Assembly: GCF_036924515.1 (NCBI RefSeq)
Contig: NZ_JAZHRR010000001.1
Coordinates: 1,831,001-1,895,000, forward strand
DNA length: 64,000 nt
Reading direction: 5' to 3'
Source: Bradyrhizobium sp. AZCC 1610
Lineage (GTDB): Bacteria; Pseudomonadota; Alphaproteobacteria; Rhizobiales; Xanthobacteraceae
The position numbers were made by a program, and so were the translations under genes. Numbering within the stretch: the stretch's first letter is position 1; every line of letters begins with the position of its first letter. The notes beneath the pieces are model-generated. The model had not been told where the DNA came from. It was given only the letters and a program-made list of their open reading frames with translations, and ran no database searches. This document shows positions 26,707 to 34,913 of the stretch, one piece after another.

Positions 26707-26726
26707 TGACTGTAATAATACAGTCA
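26707..26726. promoter_or_regulatory. Perfect palindromic operator
   Basis: TGACTGTA-ATAA-TACAGTCA: perfect 8-base arms around 4 bases, AT-rich in a GC-rich genome, 31 bases upstream of the membrane-protein start. This layout suits a dimeric repressor such as TetR, GntR or PadR type. The regulator gene is not in the neighbourhood. Confidence 0.55.
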
Positions 26727-26890
26727 TGTGTCGAAGCCAATCACGACATGAGTATGTCAGCGGGTGGGGATGCAGGTGGCGAGTGTGCCGCCGGTCGACG
26801 TCGGCCGCCGGTCCGATCGAGCCAACCAGGTTCGGCCGATCTAGGGCTGGCTCAAAATGCGGGCAATGAAGCGCGGTCTTACCGCGAATT

Positions 26891-27070
26891 CGTCATGCCC
26901 GGCCTCGTGCCCGCCTTCGCTAAAGCTTCGGCGGACTGGCACCAAGCCCGGCGAAGCCTTGGCGTAGCCGGCTGCCGGGCATCCACGTCTTGCTTCACTT
27001 GGATAGAAAGACGTGGATGGCTGGGACATCTGCGCGAAGACGCGCTTCGCGCTTTTGCCCGGCCATGACG
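26891..27070. repeat. Palindromic dispersed repeat, family D (long copy)
   Basis: Starts CGTCATGCCCGGCC and ends GGCCATGACG, with internal GGGCATCCACGTCTT and AAGACGTGGATGGCTGGG arms and a GCGAAGACGCGCTTCGCGC hairpin. A shorter relative lies at 10186-10296. It fills most of the 408-base gap between the membrane-protein and PilZ genes. Confidence 0.75.
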
Positions 27071-27084
27071 GAGACGGAATTCGG

Positions 27085-27366
27085 TCAGGACAGGAATTTT
27101 ACGCCGTAGGTCTTGCCCCGACGCCAAACCACTTCGCACGACTGGCGCGTCGTATGTTCGGGCACCAGCGCCAATTGAAAGCCGTCTCTGACGTCCAGCG
27201 CCGCATCGGTCGCGATCTTGGCGCCGCCCGGCGAAACGTCCAGGACGAAGCATTCAATTTTCGTCACGCCGTCGTCGACCGTCATCCAGGTCGGCCGCTT
27301 GCGCAGTTCGCGTCGCGGTTCGCGCTGCACTTTTGTCCTTTGGTCGTCGACAATCATCGTGGCCAT
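27085..27366 (-). CDS. Single-domain PilZ protein
   Basis: A 93-residue PilZ domain, a likely cyclic-di-GMP receptor. Both binding motifs are visible: the arginine-rich RRELRKRP near residue 19 (RxxxR) and DVSPGGAKI near residue 43 (D/NxSxxG). Start at ATG 27366. No partner domain, so it would act as a free adaptor or shut down other proteins on c-di-GMP binding. A GGDEF cyclase is encoded at 49135-50280, but no direct link is implied. Confidence 0.87.
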   Translation of the reverse strand: MATMIVDDQRTKVQREPRRELRKRPTWMTVDDGVTKIECFVLDVSPGGAKIATDAALDVRDGFQLALVPEHTTRQSCEVVWRRGKTYGVKFLS

Positions 27367-27581
27367 CCGTCATTGATACCCAGTCGGCTGGGTCTTTGAA
27401 GCAGGCCGTCAGAGTGAAGGTAATTTCGTAAAGTTCCCTTAGTTTATCGTTTCAAATTTGCCGGTTTGCTTCGCAAGTGCAAGGCGAGCTTGTAAGGCGA
27501 GCTCTCGCAACTTTGCCTGCGCCGTCGGCCCGCGTTCGGGACATCGGTAATGGTCTTCGCGGCCGCAGCAAACCGGGCCTA

Positions 27582-27630
27582 GAGCATGACCCGGAAAAGT
27601 GGATACCGGTTTTCCGAAAAGATCATGCTC
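27582..27630. repeat. Palindromic dispersed repeat, family E
   Basis: GAGCATGAC...GATCATGCTC outer arms with inner CCGGAAAA / TTTTCCG arms around GTGGATACCGG. From memory, this type of element is common in Bradyrhizobium and Rhodopseudomonas. The remaining 453-base gap (27367-27819) shows nothing else convincing. Confidence 0.65.
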
Positions 27631-27819
27631 AAACAAAAAGTTAGAGCGGGATGACGAATCGAAGAGAAGTCATCTCGCTCTGGCGCGATACGCACGCCCA
27701 AATTGAGTTTCAACAAGCCCGGAAAACGCCTACTGTCGACGTCAGCCGGGCAGCGTAGGGGGACGGCCCGGCCGCAACATAATTAATACCCTCATAATCA
27801 ATATCCTTGGGAGGAAGAC

Positions 27820-28356
27820 ATGCGTCGGAATACTTTGGCGATTCTCGCGGCGTGCGCGGCCGTGACGATCTGCGGCCAGGCTCAGGCCCAGCAGCCGGCA
27901 GCCGCCCCGGCAGCGGTGCCTGACCAGATGCCGTTCGATGTCCCGTACGGAAATTCGATCACCGCCGATCGCGCCGCCGATGTCGTGAAGGCGATCGTTG
28001 CCGAGGCCACGAAATCTCCCCGCAACTGGAAGCTCGCCATTTCCGTCGTCGATACGCACGGCGATCTTGTCTATTTCTACAAGATGGACAACACGCAGCA
28101 CGGGTCGGTGACGATCTCGCAGAACAAGGCGCGGACCTCGGCGCGCCTTCGCCGCCCGACGCAGATCTTCAACAACGCGATGCAGAATCCTGCCGGCGCC
28201 GTTATCATCACGCTGGATTCGCCCCCGCCGACAGCGTCTCCCGGCGGAATTCCGCTTGTCGAGGGCGGCAAGATCATCGGTGCGGTCGGCTGCAGCGGCG
28301 CCACCGGTGATCAGGATGCCGTCGCCTGCAAGGCCGGCGTGGACACGGTGAAGTAG
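27820..28356 (+). CDS. Exported GlcG/HbpS (DUF336) family protein
   Basis: A 178-residue protein with a signal peptide (MRRNTLAILAACAAVTICGQ, cleavage after AQA) and one GlcG/HbpS-type domain (about residues 45-178): ADVVKAIVAEA, LAISVVDTHGDLVYFYKMD, and GGIPLVEGGKIIGAVGCSGA. Members bind haem or corrin-like ligands in some species, but most are uncharacterised. Start ATG 27820 follows a strong GGGAGGAAGAC ribosome site. Likely periplasmic. No operon partner. Confidence 0.87.
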   Translation: MRRNTLAILAACAAVTICGQAQAQQPAAAPAAVPDQMPFDVPYGNSITADRAADVVKAIVAEATKSPRNWKLAISVVDTHGDLVYFYKMDNTQHGSVTISQNKARTSARLRRPTQIFNNAMQNPAGAVIITLDSPPPTASPGGIPLVEGGKIIGAVGCSGATGDQDAVACKAGVDTVK

Positions 28357-28406
28357 GCGGGGCTGCGATTAGGATGGCTCCGTTGCCGGCGGAGCCATTG
28401 AGAAGC

Positions 28407-28491
28407 GGGTGGGCAAAGCGGAGCGTGCCCACCATTCAGTTTGCTATCGGGATAGATGGTGGGCACGGCGCAAGCGCGCCTTTGCCCACCC
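28407..28491. repeat. Palindromic dispersed repeat, family B
   Basis: GGGTGGGCAAAGCG...GCGTGCCCACCA, a short loop, then TGGTGGGCACGGCG...GCGCCTTTGCCCACCC: two inverted arms of a long hairpin. Other copies: 29326-29422 (degenerate), 43142-43324 (interrupted), 56335-56426. Confidence 0.85.
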
Positions 28492-28510
28492 ACACTACCG
28501 CACAACGCCC

Positions 28511-29281
28511 TCAGAAATTCACGCGGTTCGAGATCGCGCCGTCGACGACGAGGTTCGAACCGGTCGTGAAGGAGGAGGCCGGACTCGCCAGGAACACCGC
28601 CGCATTGGCGATTTCCTGCGGCGTCGCCATGCGGCCGGTCGGGTTGCGCGCCAGCGCATCCTGGTAGCGCTTCGGCATGTTCTGCTCGACCATGTTCCAG
28701 ATGCCGCCCCTGAAATAAACCGTGCCCGGCGACACCACATTGACGCGGATTTTCTTGCTCGCGTATTGCCGCGCCAGTCCCTTGGCCATGTGGATCAGCG
28801 CCGCCTTGATCGGGCCGTATGAGCTGGCGCTATCCGCCTGCGCCGCCGAGATCGATGAAATGATGACGAAGGCCGCGTCGCCGGTCTTCTCGCCGCTGGC
28901 TTCGAGCCAGGGACGCGCAGCCTCGAACGCGTTCACGGCGCCGAGCACGTCGAGCCGAAAGTTCTGCTCCCATGAAGCGGGATCGCCGCCTTGCGCCATG
29001 GCCCCGGCATTGGAAAACAGCATGTCGACGCTGCCCAGTTCTCGGGCCGCGTCCGATATCCACGATTTCAGCGCGGCGGCGTCGGTGATGTCGACGGGCG
29101 CACCGGTCGCCTTCGCGCCCATCGCCTGCAGCTCGGTAACGGTGCCGGCGACCTGATCGGCGTTGCGGGCGCACACCGCGACGCCTGAGCCTTCGCCCGC
29201 CAGCGTGTTCGCAATCGCCCGCCCGATGCCGCGCGTGCCGCCGAGCACGACGGCGTTTCTGCCCTTCAAACCCAAATCCAT
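28511..29281 (-). CDS. Short-chain dehydrogenase/reductase
   Basis: A 256-residue NAD(P)-dependent SDR. Cofactor motif VLGGTRGIGRAIANTLAGEG (residues 12-31, TGxxxGxG type), NAG motif in LFSNAGAMAQ, active-site serine in ISSISAAQ and YxxxK in YGPIKAAL. The C-terminus ends GSNLVVDGAISNRV. Start at ATG 29281 with AAGGA 8 bases upstream; the frame continues upstream without support. Substrate unknown. Family B repeats flank it on both sides. Confidence 0.9.
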   Translation of the reverse strand: MDLGLKGRNAVVLGGTRGIGRAIANTLAGEGSGVAVCARNADQVAGTVTELQAMGAKATGAPVDITDAAALKSWISDAARELGSVDMLFSNAGAMAQGGDPASWEQNFRLDVLGAVNAFEAARPWLEASGEKTGDAAFVIISSISAAQADSASSYGPIKAALIHMAKGLARQYASKKIRVNVVSPGTVYFRGGIWNMVEQNMPKRYQDALARNPTGRMATPQEIANAAVFLASPASSFTTGSNLVVDGAISNRVNF

Positions 29282-29325
29282 TTTGTTTTTCCTTTGTTGA
29301 TTCCGCCGCATTGTAGCGCCGAGTT

Positions 29326-29422
29326 CGTAGGTTAGGCAAAGGCGCACTTGCGCCGTGCCCACCATCTATCACCGATCGTCCTTCTTGATGATGGGCATGC
29401 TGTTGCTTTGTCTACCCTACGG
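29326..29422. repeat. Palindromic dispersed repeat, family B (degenerate)
   Basis: Left arm CGTAGGTTAGGCAAAGGCGC...GCCGTGCCCACCATC is well kept; the right arm GATGATGGGCATGC...TTTGTCTACCCTACGG has several changes from the GATGGTGGGCACGC type. Confidence 0.6.
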
Positions 29423-29554
29423 TCTGCGGACTGATTTGCCTTGCCGGCAAGCAGCAAGCACCCGGTCTTCCCTGCGCCCTCTGTGTTTCAGGAGGGCAAA
29501 AAGAAGATGCAAACCTCGGGCGCAATGCGCCGCGAGATCGCGAAACTGTATCAA

Positions 29555-29632
29555 CGTCATTGCGAGCGCAGCGAAGCAATCCATCTCTCCGCTTGCCGCG
29601 CTATGGATTGCTTCGCTGCGCTCGCAATGACG
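29555..29632. repeat. Palindromic dispersed repeat, family F
   Basis: CGTCATTGCGAGCGCAGCGA AGCAATCCA and its near-perfect inverse TGGATTGCTTCGCTGCGCTC GCAATGACG around a 20-base loop. A fragment of the same core (GTCATTGCGAGCG) appears near 16107, at the deletion edge ahead of udgX. Confidence 0.85.
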
Positions 29633-29657
29633 GGGAGGGAACGGTGCCTGGTAATCC

Positions 29658-29744
29658 GTAGTTCGGATGGAGCGAAGCGAAATCCGGGAAGATCTTGTCA
29701 GCGGATCGCTCCACCCGGATTGCGCTACGCTCCATCCGGGCTAC
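29658..29744. repeat. Palindromic dispersed repeat, family A
   Basis: GTAGTTCGGATGGAGCGAAG...ATTGCGCTACGCTCCATCCGGGCTAC; second copy of the unit at 6616. Families B, F and A follow each other in the 501-base gap 29282-29782, which holds no gene. Confidence 0.8.
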
Positions 29745-29782
29745 GTTGCGTCGGATATTAAAAGAACGGAATAGACACACCG

Positions 29783-31180
29783 ATGCAAAGCCCCCGCGAA
29801 ATTCTCTCCGATATCTGGTCCGCTGCCGGCGGCGAAGCTTCCGCGCTCGACGCGCTCACGCTGACCGGCGATGAGCCGCAACTGCCGTCCTCGTTTCGCG
29901 TCGCTGCGGCCGCACAGGTCAGCGTTGCCGCGACCGGATTGGCGGCGGCCGAGATCTGGAAGATGCGCAGCCGGCAAGCGCAGGAGGTGGCCGTCGATAT
30001 GCGCCATGCCGTGGTCGAATGCCGGAGCGAACGCTATCTGCGCGTCGACGGCAAGCCGCCGCCGCCAGCCTGGGACGCGATCGCCGGAGTTTACAAGACC
30101 CGCGATAACAGGTTCGTGCGGCTGCACACAAACTTCCCGCATCACCGCGACGCCGTCTGCAAGCTGCTGAACTGCAAGCCGGAGCGCGAAGAAGTGCAGG
30201 CCGCGCTGATGCAATGGGACGGCGAGGCGCTCGAGACCGCGGCTTATGCCGGCGGCTGTGTCGTTGCCTTCATGCGCTCCCACGACGAATGGGCGGCTAC
30301 GCCGCATGCGAAAGCGCTCGCCGCACTGCCGCTGATCTCGATCATGAAAATCGGTGATGCCGCGCCAAAGCCGTGGCCTGCGGGCGATCGTCCGCTCGCG
30401 GGAATCCGCGTGCTCGATCTGTCGCGCGTGATCGCGGGTCCCGTCGCGGGGCGAACGCTCGCCGCGCACGGCGCCGACGTGTTGCTGATTTCCGGGCCCG
30501 ACCTGCCGGCAATTCCCTGGCTCACCATCGACACCGGGCGCGGCAAGCTGACGAGCTTTGTCGAACTCAAGAGCGAGCAAGGGAGGGAGGTGCTGCGCGA
30601 TCTGTTGGCCGAGGCGGATATTTTTTCGCAAGGCTACCGGCCGCATGCCATCGCCGGCCTCGGCTTCTCGCCGGAGGATGCGGCGCGCATCAATCCCGGT
30701 ATCATTTATGTCGCGTTGTCGGCGTATGGCCATGCCGGGCCATGGGCGGCGCGGCGCAGCTTCGACTCGCTGGTGCAGACTGCGACCGGCTTCAACCATG
30801 CCGAAGGGCAGGCGGCCGGCATCGACGGACCGAAGGAGTTGCCGGCGCAAATGCTCGACCACGCCACCGGTTACTTCATGGCGTTCGGCGCCATGATGGC
30901 GAAGGCACGTCAGGCGCGCGAAGGCGGAAGCTGGCACGTCCAGGTGTCGCTGGCGCAGACCGGGCGATGGCTGTGGAATCTCGGGCGGGTTGGCGACGGC
31001 CTTGCGACCGATGATCTGAAGGGGGAGGCGGTGAGGCCCTTCATCGAGGAGGCCGGTTCGGGCTTCGGTGTGCTGCGATCGGTCAGGCACTCGGCGTTCC
31101 TGTCGAAAACCCCGGCGTTCTGGACGCGCCCGGCGATGCCGCTCGGCACTCATCCGCCGCAATGGCCGTTGCGTAAATAG
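29783..31180 (+). CDS. Class III CoA-transferase (CaiB/BaiF), rearranged architecture
   Basis: A 465-residue CoA-transferase-family protein. The part that normally begins these proteins (GIRVLDLSRVIAGPVAGRTL) occurs only at about residue 208, followed by the catalytic region with the likely active-site aspartate in RSFDSLVQTATGF. The first 190 residues (WDAIAGVYKTRDNRFVRLH, then RSHDEWAATPHA...ISIMKIG) resemble the C-terminal half of ordinary members. It therefore looks circularly permuted, or built from two half-domains. Which CoA ester it uses cannot be told. Start ATG 29783; no strong ribosome site. Confidence 0.8.
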   Translation: MQSPREILSDIWSAAGGEASALDALTLTGDEPQLPSSFRVAAAAQVSVAATGLAAAEIWKMRSRQAQEVAVDMRHAVVECRSERYLRVDGKPPPPAWDAIAGVYKTRDNRFVRLHTNFPHHRDAVCKLLNCKPEREEVQAALMQWDGEALETAAYAGGCVVAFMRSHDEWAATPHAKALAALPLISIMKIGDAAPKPWPAGDRPLAGIRVLDLSRVIAGPVAGRTLAAHGADVLLISGPDLPAIPWLTIDTGRGKLTSFVELKSEQGREVLRDLLAEADIFSQGYRPHAIAGLGFSPEDAARINPGIIYVALSAYGHAGPWAARRSFDSLVQTATGFNHAEGQAAGIDGPKELPAQMLDHATGYFMAFGAMMAKARQAREGGSWHVQVSLAQTGRWLWNLGRVGDGLATDDLKGEAVRPFIEEAGSGFGVLRSVRHSAFLSKTPAFWTRPAMPLGTHPPQWPLRK

Positions 31181-31309
31181 TCAGAGCCGATGCGGGTGAT
31201 GGGATTTTCGTATGGGCACACGCCCATGTTTCCTGCCCACTCGGTTTGTGGTTGACGCAATCCTGTGGCCGTCCCTTGATACCGGCAGGGACCAACCGCA
31301 GGAGAAGCC

Positions 31310-32764
31310 ATGCGGATCGAGGAAAGCCAAGGATCGAATGGCGGGCAGAACGGCCACGCGCAGCCAGCGAAGGCGGCGCCGACGGCCGAGCAAATACTCG
31401 GAGAAATCCGCGACTATTGCCGCCAGACGCAGACCGCCGAATCGACCTTCGGGCGGCTGGTGGTCAATGACGGCAAGCTGGTGTCGCGGCTGCGCGACGG
31501 CGCCAGGATCACGACCGGCACGCTCGACAAGGTCCGCGCGTATCTCGCCGAGCACCAGCCCGCTTCGACCGCAGCGGCCGGCCAACCGTCGCCGTCAGCC
31601 AAACCGCTGAACGGCGCGGCCGCCGCCAATGCCGTCGCGCCGCCGGGCTTCCGATTCTTCGACAATCGCCAGAAATACCTGCTGTTCGTCTCGACCTGCA
31701 GCGAGAAGACCGAGGTCGGCAATCGTATCTCGCTCGAGCTCGGCAATCTGCAGCCGGCGCCGCCGGCGCTGCGCATCTTCGATGCCGGCGTCGGCGACGG
31801 CACCGTGCTGTCGCGCGTGATGCGGGCGGTGCATGCGCGCTTCCCGACCATGCCGCTCTATGTCGTGGCGAAAGAGATCAGTTACGAAGACGTCCGCCTG
31901 ATGCTGGAGAAGATGGCGGACCGCCTGTTCGAGCATCCCGCCACCGTGCTTGTCGTGACCAATCTGTATTACGCGGAGGCGCCGTGGCTGACGCCGCGCT
32001 CGGTGACGTCAGCGCAAGGCTTGATCTGGAAGGATGTCACCCTGACCGGCAACACCGCGCACGGCTTCGCCGAGCAGATCGGCGAACTGGAAGGCTTCCT
32101 CGCCGAGAACTGGCGCGCAGGCATCAGCCCCACCACGGGCAATCCGGTGTACCAGCGTCCGGTCATCCTGACGCTGCGGCGCGAGGATCATTCGTTCCTG
32201 CTCGATCCGATCATGCCGCGGCCCGGCCGGGTGATGGCGGATTACGATCTGGTCATTGCCTCACAGCCCTACCGGGCGCGGGCGAGCGTGGAGTTCAAGG
32301 CCTCGAAGGTATTGACGCCGCTGGTCAAGTCGCTGCGGCCAGGCGGGCGGCTGATCGGCATCCATTCGCATGGCAAGGACCCCGGCATCGAGATCATCGA
32401 CCAGGTCTGGCCGGGCGATGATCCGTTCAAGACCGACCGCTACGCGATCCTGCGCCAGGTCAAGCACGAGCTTGGCGCGGCGGCCCGGCACTACAATTTC
32501 AATGCCTCCTCCGACGCGCGCTCGATCTTCCGCTACCGCATGCACACGCTGCCGGACGAGGTCAGCGGGCCGATCGGGACCTCGACGCTGTTCGCGGCCT
32601 GGAACGCTGCGATCTACGTGGCGCAGATCGAGGATAACAGGTTGTCGGAAGTGGTCCGCGACGGCCGCTACCTCGAAGCCACCGACCGCGTGCTGAAGAA
32701 GCATGGCGGCCTCTGGTTCAACGACGAAACCTACGTGATCTCGCGCCGCCGCGCGCCGGCATGA
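31310..32764 (+). CDS. SAM-dependent methyltransferase-like protein with N-terminal helical domain
   Basis: A 484-residue protein. Residues 28-85 form a small helical module (ILGEIRDYCRQTQTAESTFG...GTLDKVRAYLAEH) resembling a helix-turn-helix, followed by an Ala-rich linker. From residue 110 there is a Rossmann methyltransferase-like domain with motif I FDAGVGDGTVLSRV (about 160), a post-motif VVAKEISYEDVRLML, and a later YDLVIASQPY plus LRPGGRLIGIHSHG. Start at ATG 31310 with AGGAG upstream. The stop codon is 15 bases before the MetF-like gene, so the two are an operon. Substrate unknown. Confidence 0.7.
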   Translation: MRIEESQGSNGGQNGHAQPAKAAPTAEQILGEIRDYCRQTQTAESTFGRLVVNDGKLVSRLRDGARITTGTLDKVRAYLAEHQPASTAAAGQPSPSAKPLNGAAAANAVAPPGFRFFDNRQKYLLFVSTCSEKTEVGNRISLELGNLQPAPPALRIFDAGVGDGTVLSRVMRAVHARFPTMPLYVVAKEISYEDVRLMLEKMADRLFEHPATVLVVTNLYYAEAPWLTPRSVTSAQGLIWKDVTLTGNTAHGFAEQIGELEGFLAENWRAGISPTTGNPVYQRPVILTLRREDHSFLLDPIMPRPGRVMADYDLVIASQPYRARASVEFKASKVLTPLVKSLRPGGRLIGIHSHGKDPGIEIIDQVWPGDDPFKTDRYAILRQVKHELGAAARHYNFNASSDARSIFRYRMHTLPDEVSGPIGTSTLFAAWNAAIYVAQIEDNRLSEVVRDGRYLEATDRVLKKHGGLWFNDETYVISRRRAPA

Positions 32765-32779
32765 CCTTGGGAGGCGCCC

Positions 32780-33688
32780 GTGACCGTCTCCGATCAGTCA
32801 TCCTCCAGACTAGCCGCGCTGCTGTCGTCGGTATCAGTCGAAATCTCCTCGCGCGGGCATCAGGTCGCGGAACTGCGCGATCATTTCGCTGCCGGCACGG
32901 ATGTCACCATCACGTTCCTGCCCGGCGACAATTATCGCCACAATGTCGAAACGGCTGCCGCGTTGCGCCGGGCTGGCTACAATCCGGTGCCGCACATCGC
33001 TGCGCGCGAAATGCCCTCCCGGGGGGCGCTCGACGATTTCCTGGCCCGGGCGCGGGGCGAGGCCGATGTGTCGCGCATTGTCCTGATCGCGGGCGACGTC
33101 GCCGCCGCAAGGGGCCCGTTCAAGTCGACACGCGATGTCTGCAACAGTGGCTTGCTCGAGGCGCACGAAATGACGTCCGTCAGCGTGGCCGGTCATCCCG
33201 AAGGCCATCCCTATCTCGAACTGCCGGATGCGCTGCAGGGGCTCGAAGCGTGGCGCGATTGGGGAAGGCGGACCGGAACGCGGGTCGATATCGTCACTCA
33301 ATTTTGCTTCGAGAGCACGCCGGTCCTGCAATGGATCGCTGCGCTCGATCGCGCCGGCGTCGATCTTCCTGTCATCGTCGGTCTGGCCGGTCCGGCGACG
33401 CCGGCGACATTGACAAAATTCGCGCTCCGCTGCGGCATCGGCAATTCGATGCGCGCGCTGCGGGCCCAGATCGGCCGGTTCGGCCGGCTGCTGACGGATA
33501 CCGGCCCGGACGACGTCGTCAGGGGATTGCGCTGCGCGCCTGCGGCCGCGACTGCGCCGATCGCGGGGTTTCACCTGTTCCCGTTCGGCGGCCTGCGCAA
33601 GGCCGGCGACTGGCTGCGCAACTGCGACCACGACCCGCTCGGACTTCAGCGCGCCGCGATGTCGGGCGCCGGGCTTCAGAACCCGTAA
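32780..33688 (+). CDS. Methylenetetrahydrofolate reductase-like protein (MetF family)
   Basis: A 302-residue TIM-barrel protein of the MetF family, which uses FAD to reduce methylene-THF to methyl-THF. Recognised from the order of segments: VSVEISSRG at the start, VTITFLPGDNYRHN, YNPVPHIAARE (barrel strand), VLIAGDVAAARGPFKS, SVAGHPEGHP, and IVTQFCFESTPVLQWI. These follow the MetF pattern but are diverged, so an alternative C1 role (such as demethylation) is possible. It probably works with the methyltransferase upstream. Its 3' end overlaps the convergent amidohydrolase gene by 13 bases. Confidence 0.8.
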   Translation: MTVSDQSSSRLAALLSSVSVEISSRGHQVAELRDHFAAGTDVTITFLPGDNYRHNVETAAALRRAGYNPVPHIAAREMPSRGALDDFLARARGEADVSRIVLIAGDVAAARGPFKSTRDVCNSGLLEAHEMTSVSVAGHPEGHPYLELPDALQGLEAWRDWGRRTGTRVDIVTQFCFESTPVLQWIAALDRAGVDLPVIVGLAGPATPATLTKFALRCGIGNSMRALRAQIGRFGRLLTDTGPDDVVRGLRCAPAAATAPIAGFHLFPFGGLRKAGDWLRNCDHDPLGLQRAAMSGAGLQNP

Positions 33689-34641
33689 AGCTGCGCCGGG
33701 TTGTCGACGAGAATCTTCTTGCGGATCGCCGCGTCCGGCGCCCACACCGGAAGCTGGTTCAACAGCTGCCCGTCGTCGATCTGGAACAGCGGCGTGACGT
33801 CGGTAATCTTCTTGTCGGCAGGCGTGACCGAGTTCGGATGCGGCCAGTCGGTACCCCAGACGATGCGGTCGGCATTGGCCGCGATCAAAGCCTTGGCGAG
33901 CGGGATGCAATCGGTGTAGTCGGGCGCCAGTTTCGAGGCGCGGTAGGCGCCGGAAATCTTCACATAGGCCTTGCCCGATTTGATGAGATCCACGAGGTCG
34001 GCAAAGCCGGGCTGCTCGACGCCGAGGGCAGCCTGCGCGCCGCCGAAATGATCGAACACAACAGGCACCGGCGAGGCCATGACCAGATCCTTGATCGCGG
34101 TGATCATCGCCAGATTGGTATAGAGCTGCACATGCCAGCCGCGCGCTTTCATGCGCTCGACGGCTGCCGTGAAGCGCGGCCGGGCGACACTCGGATCATT
34201 GACGCCGCCGGTTGCGAGATTGAGGCGGACGCCGCGAATGCCGGCCTTGCCCATCAGGTCGAGATCGCTCTCCGACGTCTTGTCGTCGATCACGGCGACC
34301 CCGCGCGCGGTCGGTCCCCGCGCCGCCATGCCGAACAGCGTGGCCGAGTTGTCGGTGCCGTAGATCGAGGGCGTGACGATCACGACCCGCTCCATGTGCA
34401 GCGCCTTGTGCAGGGTGGTCATTTCCTCCGGAGAGGCCAGTTCGGGCGTATAGACGCGGCCGGAGAAGAACGGGAATTTCTCAGGGTCCGGATGGATATG
34501 GGTGTGGCAGTCGCAGGCGCCCGCGGGCACGTCGAAATTCACCGGCGTCGCGGGTTGCGCCGCTTTGGCGGAGGCGGTTCTGTTGTTCATGATCACTCCG
34601 GCTGCGATGGAGGCGAGCATCATACTGCGTCGCGTCAGCAT
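33676..34641 (-). CDS. Tat-exported amidohydrolase (amidohydrolase_2 / PDC-like family)
   Basis: A 321-residue TIM-barrel metal hydrolase. It has a twin-arginine signal (LTRRSMMLASIAAGVIM) and, after cleavage, the metal motif CDCHTHIHPDPEKFPFF (HxH), then a histidine in FDHFGGAQA and the late WGTDWPHPN motif. Family members include lactonases (2-pyrone-4,6-dicarboxylate type) and decarboxylases. Start chosen at ATG 34641 with GGAGA upstream and a proper Tat signal; the longer frame lacks both. Export is unusual in this family, suggesting a periplasmic lactone substrate. Substrate unknown. Confidence 0.85.
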   Translation of the reverse strand: MLTRRSMMLASIAAGVIMNNRTASAKAAQPATPVNFDVPAGACDCHTHIHPDPEKFPFFSGRVYTPELASPEEMTTLHKALHMERVVIVTPSIYGTDNSATLFGMAARGPTARGVAVIDDKTSESDLDLMGKAGIRGVRLNLATGGVNDPSVARPRFTAAVERMKARGWHVQLYTNLAMITAIKDLVMASPVPVVFDHFGGAQAALGVEQPGFADLVDLIKSGKAYVKISGAYRASKLAPDYTDCIPLAKALIAANADRIVWGTDWPHPNSVTPADKKITDVTPLFQIDDGQLLNQLPVWAPDAAIRKKILVDNPAQLYGF

Positions 34642-34913
34642 TGGTGTTCTCCATGGACAATGTTGTTGATTGTTGGTGTCCGAACAGGGCGTGCCCGTCG
34701 ACTTCAGCGTTCCTCCTCGGCGCCGGGCGTTGCTTCGCCCGCTGTGCGGTCGGCAGATTATCGGGAGAAGTGAGGCGCGGGAAGGGCGCCCGGCGCGTGG
34801 CTGCGTTGAGTTATCGCTTCGGTAACGCAACCGGTCTATCGAACCGGAAGCCGCCCAAATTTGACTAATGATCCGCTGCCCGGAATATCTCGCAATCCCC
34901 CTGGAATCAGTTC

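Noticed and set aside
26707..26726. Palindrome as an E. coli-type LexA box (CTGT...ACAG)
   Set aside because: The spacing is CTG-N8-CAG instead of CTG-N10-CAG, and the organism's LexA box is GAAC-N7-GAAC as seen at 16247.
28407..29744. Clustered repeats as a CRISPR array
   Set aside because: The repeats belong to different palindromic families, have no regular spacer length and no cas genes are nearby.
29741..31162. A 473-codon minus-strand frame opposite the CoA-transferase gene
   Set aside because: Shadow of the real gene; Arg-rich, no recognisable motif.
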